A stretch of 42,182 nucleotides of DNA from a bacterium. GTDB taxonomy: Bacteria; Krumholzibacteriota; Krumholzibacteriia; LZORAL124-64-63. This document shows, piece after piece, positions 37,473 through 42,182 of this stretch. The position numbers and the translations under genes are program-made. Numbering within the stretch: position 1 is the first letter of the stretch; the number at the start of each line of letters is the position of its first letter. The notes under the pieces were generated by a model. The model was not told the origin of the DNA. It worked only from the letters and a program-made list of their open reading frames with translations, and searched no databases. The stretch covers positions 1 through 42,182 of the forward strand of contig WJIQ01000388.1 in assembly GCA_014730255.1 (NCBI GenBank), given 5' to 3'.

Positions 37473-40265
37473 TCAGAATTTCCAGCTCAGGGACAACTTG
37501 TACGAGGTCCCGTCGGTCCGGCGGCCGTACTCGCGCGAGCGCGGATCGCGCACGCCCTGGCTCTGATCGATGTCCCAGCGCCACCGGGTGTCGGCGGCCA
37601 GGATGTTCTTGGCGGTGAACTTGAGCTTGCCGCCGCCGGGCACCTTCTGGGTGATCGCGGCGTCGAGCAGGTTGCGCGGTTCCTCGTAGACGTTGAACTG
37701 CGGCACGGCCTTGAGGCGGTCGAGGCGACGGCCCAGCTTGTTGAAGAGCAGGTTCACCGACGTGCCGAGGTTCACGTCCTCCCACTGCAGGCTGAGATTG
37801 ATCACGTACGGCGACTGCCCCTGCACCTGGCGGGACCCGAGGATCGTGTCCGCCGACTGGCCCTCGTCCTCGGGGTTGACGGCGACCGGGAAGTCGACCG
37901 TCGACCAGATGCGCGTGTAGTTGGCCTGGACGGTGATGTCGGAGAACTCCTCGCCGAGGAAGTCGAGCTTCTTGCGCAGCTCGAGCTCGAAGCCATAGTT
38001 CTCGCCGTCGGAGTTGAAGAACGACAGCTCGTCGACGTAGGCGCTGGACTCGGTCAGGCGCGACTCGATGGCGTCGCGCATGTCCTTGTAGAAGAAGCTG
38101 AGCGCCAGGACCTCGCCGTACTCCGGGAAGTGCTCGACGCGCAGGTCGTAGTTGGAGATGCGCGCCCGCCTGAGGTCGGGGTTGCCGCGCACGGTGTAGT
38201 CGTTCATCAGGTCGATCGAGCTGACGTCGGCGAGCTCGCGCAGGTCGGGGTAGTTCACCGAGCCGAAGTACGCCAGGCGGACGTTCGTGTCCTCGTCGTA
38301 GAAGTAGATCAGGTTGACCGACGGGATCACGTCGGTGGTCGACGAGCGCGACGGGATGATCGTGTTGGTCACCTTGTCGAACGCGTCGACGGCATACTGC
38401 GTGTTCTCGATCCGCACGCCGCCGGAGAGGCGGAACTCCTCGAGCGCCACGTCGAACGGCGTGTCGACCATGACGTAGTACGCGTTCGAGACGTGGCTGC
38501 CGATGTAGGTGCTCTCGAACTGGTCCTGGTAGCGCAGCGTGAGCAGCCCCTCCTTGAGGTTCTCGGGGGCGAAGATCTGCTCGGGCGGCAGCAGGACGGT
38601 GCCGCCGGCGCTGTTGTCGGCCTCGGGCCAGTCGTACTTGTACGGCCGGTGGTCGACCAGGCGCTCGCGATGGCTGAGCGCGAGGCCCGCCTTGAGCGTG
38701 GTCGGCCGGTCGACGTCGCCCACGCGCCACGTCAGGTCGGTGTCGACCCCCCGGCGGAACTCGTCGATGTACAGCCAGTGGCGGCGGTTGGTGAGCATGC
38801 GCGGCTCGTCCTGCTCGGCATTGTAGTCGAGCCAGCGCAGGTCGGGCTCCTTGGCCGTGTTCTCGTTGTAGAACATCTGCCAGTCGAGCGTCACGTCGCC
38901 CAGCGGCAGGGCATGCGAGCCGCCGAAGCTGCTGGTCAGCTGGCTCTTCTCCTCCCACTCGAGGACGCGGCGATAGATCAGCTGGTTCTTGAACTTGTAT
39001 CCGACCAGGAAGTTCTCCTCGGCCGTGTGGCCGAACAGGTTCTTGAAGGAGAACGTCTGCCGTTCGGCCAGCTTGAGGTTGAGGTTCAGGAGCGCCCCCA
39101 TGCGCGAGCTGGTCTCGTAGTTCCGGTAGTCGAGCCAGTCGGAGGACGTGTACTGGCCACCGATCTCCTCGAGGTAGCTCTTGCTCTCGTCGTGGATGTC
39201 CCGGCCATTGCCGAACGTCACCGCGCCGATCAGGCCGATCTCGCGGCCGGCGAGCCCGAACTTGTTGCCATGGGAGACGGAGAACGAGCTGCCCAGCGGG
39301 GCGGTGGACGTCTCGGTGGCGTAGCGGTTCGGCAGGGCGCGGGCGACCTCGTCCGCATAGGCGTACGCCTCACCATCGAAGGGCTGACGGCCGGCGTCGA
39401 GCACGATGCCGGGCAGGTCGCGGCCACCATCGTCGAAACCCCAGAAATCGCGGTCGCCGCTGTAGGCGTCGCTGAGGAACAGCTCGCCGGTGACGTCCTG
39501 ATCCCAGCCGGCGCCGACCGAGACGCTGGTCGTGGCCCGGTCGGGGAACTCCTTGGTGTTGATCTCGACCAGGCCGCCGGTCAGATCGCCGGGCATGTCG
39601 GGCGTGGGCGTCTTGACCACCTTGAGGCTGGCGAGCAGGCCGGCGGGGATCATCTCGAAGTTGAAGCTCTTGCGATCGAGGTCCGGGTCGACCGAGGTGA
39701 CGACCGTCCCGTCGACGATGGTCACGTTGTACCGGTCGGGCATGCCGCGCACGTTGATGTACTGGCCCCCGCGCACGGTCACGCCGGTCACGCGCTTCAT
39801 GGCGTCGCCGGCCTGGCCGTCGGGCGAGCGGGAGATCTGCGCGGCGGAGATGGCGTCGCCGACCACGGCGGCGTTCTTGCGGTCGGCGAGCACCGCACTC
39901 TCGGTCGAGAGCACGCGCGTGGCGGTGATCATCACGTCGTCGATCTCGTCGGCGCGGAAGCTCTCGAGCTGGATGTCGAGGGTGCGGGTGCCGCTGGCCG
40001 GCACCTCGACCTCGGGCACGACCCTGGTGTTGTAGCCGAGGTAGGAGACGCGGACGTTGTACTGGCCGGCGGCGAGGTCGGCGAAGGAGTAGTAGCCCTC
40101 GAGGTCGGTCTGCGTCGCGAGGCCGGTGCCGATCAGGAGCACGTCGGCGGCGATGAGCTCCTCACCCGAGTCCTTGTCGACGATGCGCCCCTGGAGGGTC
40201 CCCGCCGTCGCCGTCGCCGCGAGCGCAAGGACGCACAGGGCGACCGTTCCATACCGACCCAGCAT
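37473..40265 (-). CDS. TonB-dependent receptor with N-terminal carboxypeptidase-regulatory-like domain
   Basis: GTLQGRIVDKDSGEELIAADVLLIGTGLATQTDLEGYYSFADLAAGQYNVRVSYLGY; plug GDAMKRVTGVTVRGGQYINVRGMPDRYNVTIVDGTVV; C-terminal aromatic KLSLSWKF. Confidence 0.93.
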   Translation of the reverse strand: MLGRYGTVALCVLALAATATAGTLQGRIVDKDSGEELIAADVLLIGTGLATQTDLEGYYSFADLAAGQYNVRVSYLGYNTRVVPEVEVPASGTRTLDIQLESFRADEIDDVMITATRVLSTESAVLADRKNAAVVGDAISAAQISRSPDGQAGDAMKRVTGVTVRGGQYINVRGMPDRYNVTIVDGTVVTSVDPDLDRKSFNFEMIPAGLLASLKVVKTPTPDMPGDLTGGLVEINTKEFPDRATTSVSVGAGWDQDVTGELFLSDAYSGDRDFWGFDDGGRDLPGIVLDAGRQPFDGEAYAYADEVARALPNRYATETSTAPLGSSFSVSHGNKFGLAGREIGLIGAVTFGNGRDIHDESKSYLEEIGGQYTSSDWLDYRNYETSSRMGALLNLNLKLAERQTFSFKNLFGHTAEENFLVGYKFKNQLIYRRVLEWEEKSQLTSSFGGSHALPLGDVTLDWQMFYNENTAKEPDLRWLDYNAEQDEPRMLTNRRHWLYIDEFRRGVDTDLTWRVGDVDRPTTLKAGLALSHRERLVDHRPYKYDWPEADNSAGGTVLLPPEQIFAPENLKEGLLTLRYQDQFESTYIGSHVSNAYYVMVDTPFDVALEEFRLSGGVRIENTQYAVDAFDKVTNTIIPSRSSTTDVIPSVNLIYFYDEDTNVRLAYFGSVNYPDLRELADVSSIDLMNDYTVRGNPDLRRARISNYDLRVEHFPEYGEVLALSFFYKDMRDAIESRLTESSAYVDELSFFNSDGENYGFELELRKKLDFLGEEFSDITVQANYTRIWSTVDFPVAVNPEDEGQSADTILGSRQVQGQSPYVINLSLQWEDVNLGTSVNLLFNKLGRRLDRLKAVPQFNVYEEPRNLLDAAITQKVPGGGKLKFTAKNILAADTRWRWDIDQSQGVRDPRSREYGRRTDGTSYKLSLSWKF

Positions 40266-40293
40266 GCACCAGCCTCCGTGTCCACGCCATTCG

Positions 40294-40326
40294 GCGGCCT
40301 CGACCGGAGGCCGCTGATTCCGGTCG
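40294..40326 (-). promoter_or_regulatory. Mutually exclusive hairpins in the TBDR 5' leader
   Basis: GCGGCCTC/GAGGCCGC (40294-40301, 40307-40314) versus CGACCGG/CCGGTCG (40301-40307, 40320-40326); arms share bases. Confidence 0.35.
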
Positions 40327-40396
40327 CGTGCACGGTATCGGCGAAGTGTCAGCGTTCTGTAAAAACGGCGTTACCTTCGGATGAAACCAGCGTTTC

Positions 40397-41059
40397 TCAG
40401 CCGCCGAACGCGATGCCTCCGCGCACGACGAGGTAGCTCCAGTCGAAGGTGGTGTCGGTGGCCCCGTCCCCCAGCGGCAACTCCCTGTTATCGACCGGGT
40501 TGTAGGTCCAGAGCACGCTCAGCTCCATGGGCCCGAGGGCCACGCCGCCACCGGCACCGAGCGCCAGGTTGTTCGACGAGGTCTCGTAGATGCCGTCGCC
40601 CTCGACCCAGTCCTCGTACCGGTTGCTGGCCAGCGCCACGCCGACGGTCAGGTAGGGGCGCACGCGGCTACGCCGCGGCGCGAAGAACTGCTGGATGTCC
40701 ACCCCGATCCGCCAGGTCTCGGTGCGCACGCTGTAGGCGGCCTCGCCGAACTCGTCGACGAACACGTCGTCCCAGTCGCCGAAATCGGCGTAATGGACCA
40801 CCGGGCCCACCGCCGTGCGGGACGAGACGTAGTAGCGCAGGCGCCCGCCGACCTCGAAGCCGGTGCCGGCGCCGAGCCCCTTCTCGGTGCCCACGAAGTC
40901 GTCGCCGAGGTCGCCGCCCGGCAGGGCGGCCGCCCCCTCGAACACCAGTTGCAGGGGCGCCGGCCTCGGCGCAGGCGCCCGCCGGAAGCCTCGCTGCGCC
41001 AGCGCCGGCGCGGCCACCAGGACGACCAGGAGCACGATGATCACGGTGCGCGATGTCAT
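40397..41059 (-). CDS. Outer-membrane beta-barrel protein
   Basis: MTSRTVIIVLLVVLVAAPALAQRGF signal peptide; alternating beta strands (GTGFEVGGRLRYYVSSRTAVGPVVHYADFG; RVRPYLTVGVALASNRYEDW); GGGAG upstream. Confidence 0.75.
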   Translation of the reverse strand: MTSRTVIIVLLVVLVAAPALAQRGFRRAPAPRPAPLQLVFEGAAALPGGDLGDDFVGTEKGLGAGTGFEVGGRLRYYVSSRTAVGPVVHYADFGDWDDVFVDEFGEAAYSVRTETWRIGVDIQQFFAPRRSRVRPYLTVGVALASNRYEDWVEGDGIYETSSNNLALGAGGGVALGPMELSVLWTYNPVDNRELPLGDGATDTTFDWSYLVVRGGIAFGG

Positions 41060-41252
41060 GATGGAACTCCCTTGTTCGCGCCGGCCGTTCGACCACGGGC
41101 GGCACGCGGGACCTTGCACGACCGGTGCCACCCGTCGCAAGGGCCGGAATCGTCCCGGAACGGCGTCGAGGACCGTCATCCGCGGTCCTGAGAGCGTCGT
41201 CGTGTCCACTCCGTGTCCCACGGTGTGGACAGCGTGGCCCAGCAGGGACACG

Positions 41253-42182
41253 CTACGATCCCGGCGAGCGGCCCCGGTCCAGCAGCTCACGGACCCGCGA
41301 CAGCAGGTCCACCGCCCGGTAGGGCTTGCTCAGGAGGCGCGCGTCCATCTCCAGCATGTACTCGGACTCGAGGAGGTCGGCGCTGTAGCTGCTACAGAAG
41401 AGGACGGGCACGCCGGGGCGCAGCTCGCATATGTTGTCGTAGAGGAGGCGCCCGTCCATGCGCGGCATCACGACGTCGAGCACCAGGGCCTGGATCTCGG
41501 TCGCGTGGGCCATGAACAGTTCCATGGCGTCCTCGCCGTCGCGCGCGTCGAGCACCTCGTAACCGGCCCGCTCGAGCATCTGGCGCGTCAGGCTGCGCAC
41601 CATGTCGTCGTCCTCGACCAGCAGGAGCAGCTCGCCCCGGCCCTGGATGTAGCCGTCGGCGGCGACCGGCTGCTGCGGATCCTCGGCGGGCAGCTCGGGC
41701 ACCGGCAGGAAGACGTGGAAGCTCGTGCCCACGTCGAGCTCGCTCTCGAAGTCGATGTAGCCCTGGTGCTGCTTGCAGATGTTGTAGGCCGTGGCCAGGC
41801 CCAGTCCGGTCCCCTGCCCGAACCCCTTGGTGGTGTAGAACGGCTCGTAGATCCGCTCGCGCGCGTCCGGCGGAATCCCGCACCCCTCGTCGCGGACGGT
41901 GATCTGCACGTACCGGCCCGGGCGGGCCCAGGGCCGCGTCGAGCAGAATTCCTGGCCGAGCTCCACCTCGGCGGTCCGCAGCTCGATCACGCCCTCGCCC
42001 GGCAACGCATCGCGCGCGTTCATCAACAGGTTGACCAGAACCTGCTCGATGTGACGCGGGTCGGCGTAGACGCGTGGCAGGTCGCGGGCCGTGGCCACGT
42101 CGACGGTCACGCCCTGGCCCAGGGTGCTCCGGCCGAGGGTGAGCGCGTTCTCGCACAGCAGGTTGACGTCGACCAGCTCGGG
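41253..42182 (-). CDS. Hybrid sensor histidine kinase/response regulator, 5' end beyond window
   Basis: HATPase HIEQVLVNLLMNARDALPGEG, VRDEGCGIPPDARERIYEPFYTTKGFGQGTGLGLATAYNICKQHQG; C-terminal REC LLLVEDDDMVRSLTRQMLERAGYEVLDARDGEDAMELF...ALVLDVVMPRMDG. Frame stays open to 42182. Confidence 0.92.
   Translation of the reverse strand, partial: PELVDVNLLCENALTLGRSTLGQGVTVDVATARDLPRVYADPRHIEQVLVNLLMNARDALPGEGVIELRTAEVELGQEFCSTRPWARPGRYVQITVRDEGCGIPPDARERIYEPFYTTKGFGQGTGLGLATAYNICKQHQGYIDFESELDVGTSFHVFLPVPELPAEDPQQPVAADGYIQGRGELLLLVEDDDMVRSLTRQMLERAGYEVLDARDGEDAMELFMAHATEIQALVLDVVMPRMDGRLLYDNICELRPGVPVLFCSSYSADLLESEYMLEMDARLLSKPYRAVDLLSRVRELLDRGRSPGS

Noticed and set aside
37037-37566. Small plus-strand ORFs (61-75 aa) in the TBDR/T9SS-protein intergenic region
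   Set aside because: No ribosome-binding sites or domain signatures; overlap palindromes and the 3' end of the TBDR gene.

Overview
High-GC bacterial window with about 30 genes, mostly on the minus strand, tightly packed and often start/stop-overlapped. There are no tRNA/rRNA genes, transposases or CRISPR arrays that I can support. The proteins look like an FCB-group bacterium (PorV-like protein, T9SS-type C-terminal domain, FlgD-like Ig modules); this is inference. Main blocks: (1) a saccharopine-pathway lysine degradation operon (LKR, SDH, ALDH7), 32-4206/4281; (2) PepSY-TM protein, DUF4920 protein, esterase, thiamine-binding protein, TypA/BipA, TrmB-like regulator, YegS-like lipid kinase; (3) the most novel candidate, an overlapped minus-strand operon from 26414 to 11437. 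It encodes a ~2250-aa repeat-built exported protein, a PorV-like protein, a 1001-aa TPR protein, ExbB, two ExbDs (the second has Asn in place of the essential TM Asp), TonB and a FlgD/OmpA-like protein. A YcgR/PilZ c-di-GMP effector lies directly upstream; (4) GlgX; (5) a TonB2/TtpC-like energisation cluster (DUF3450, long MotA/TolQ/ExbB, ExbB, ExbD, TonB, TPR) preceded by a T9SS-CTD exported protein and a TonB-dependent receptor; (6) an OM beta-barrel protein and a hybrid histidine kinase running off the right edge. Several intergenic regions carry GC-rich inverted repeats with little or no U-tract, including one region with interleaved (pseudoknot-topology) arms. All functional calls are from reading translations; no database search was run.
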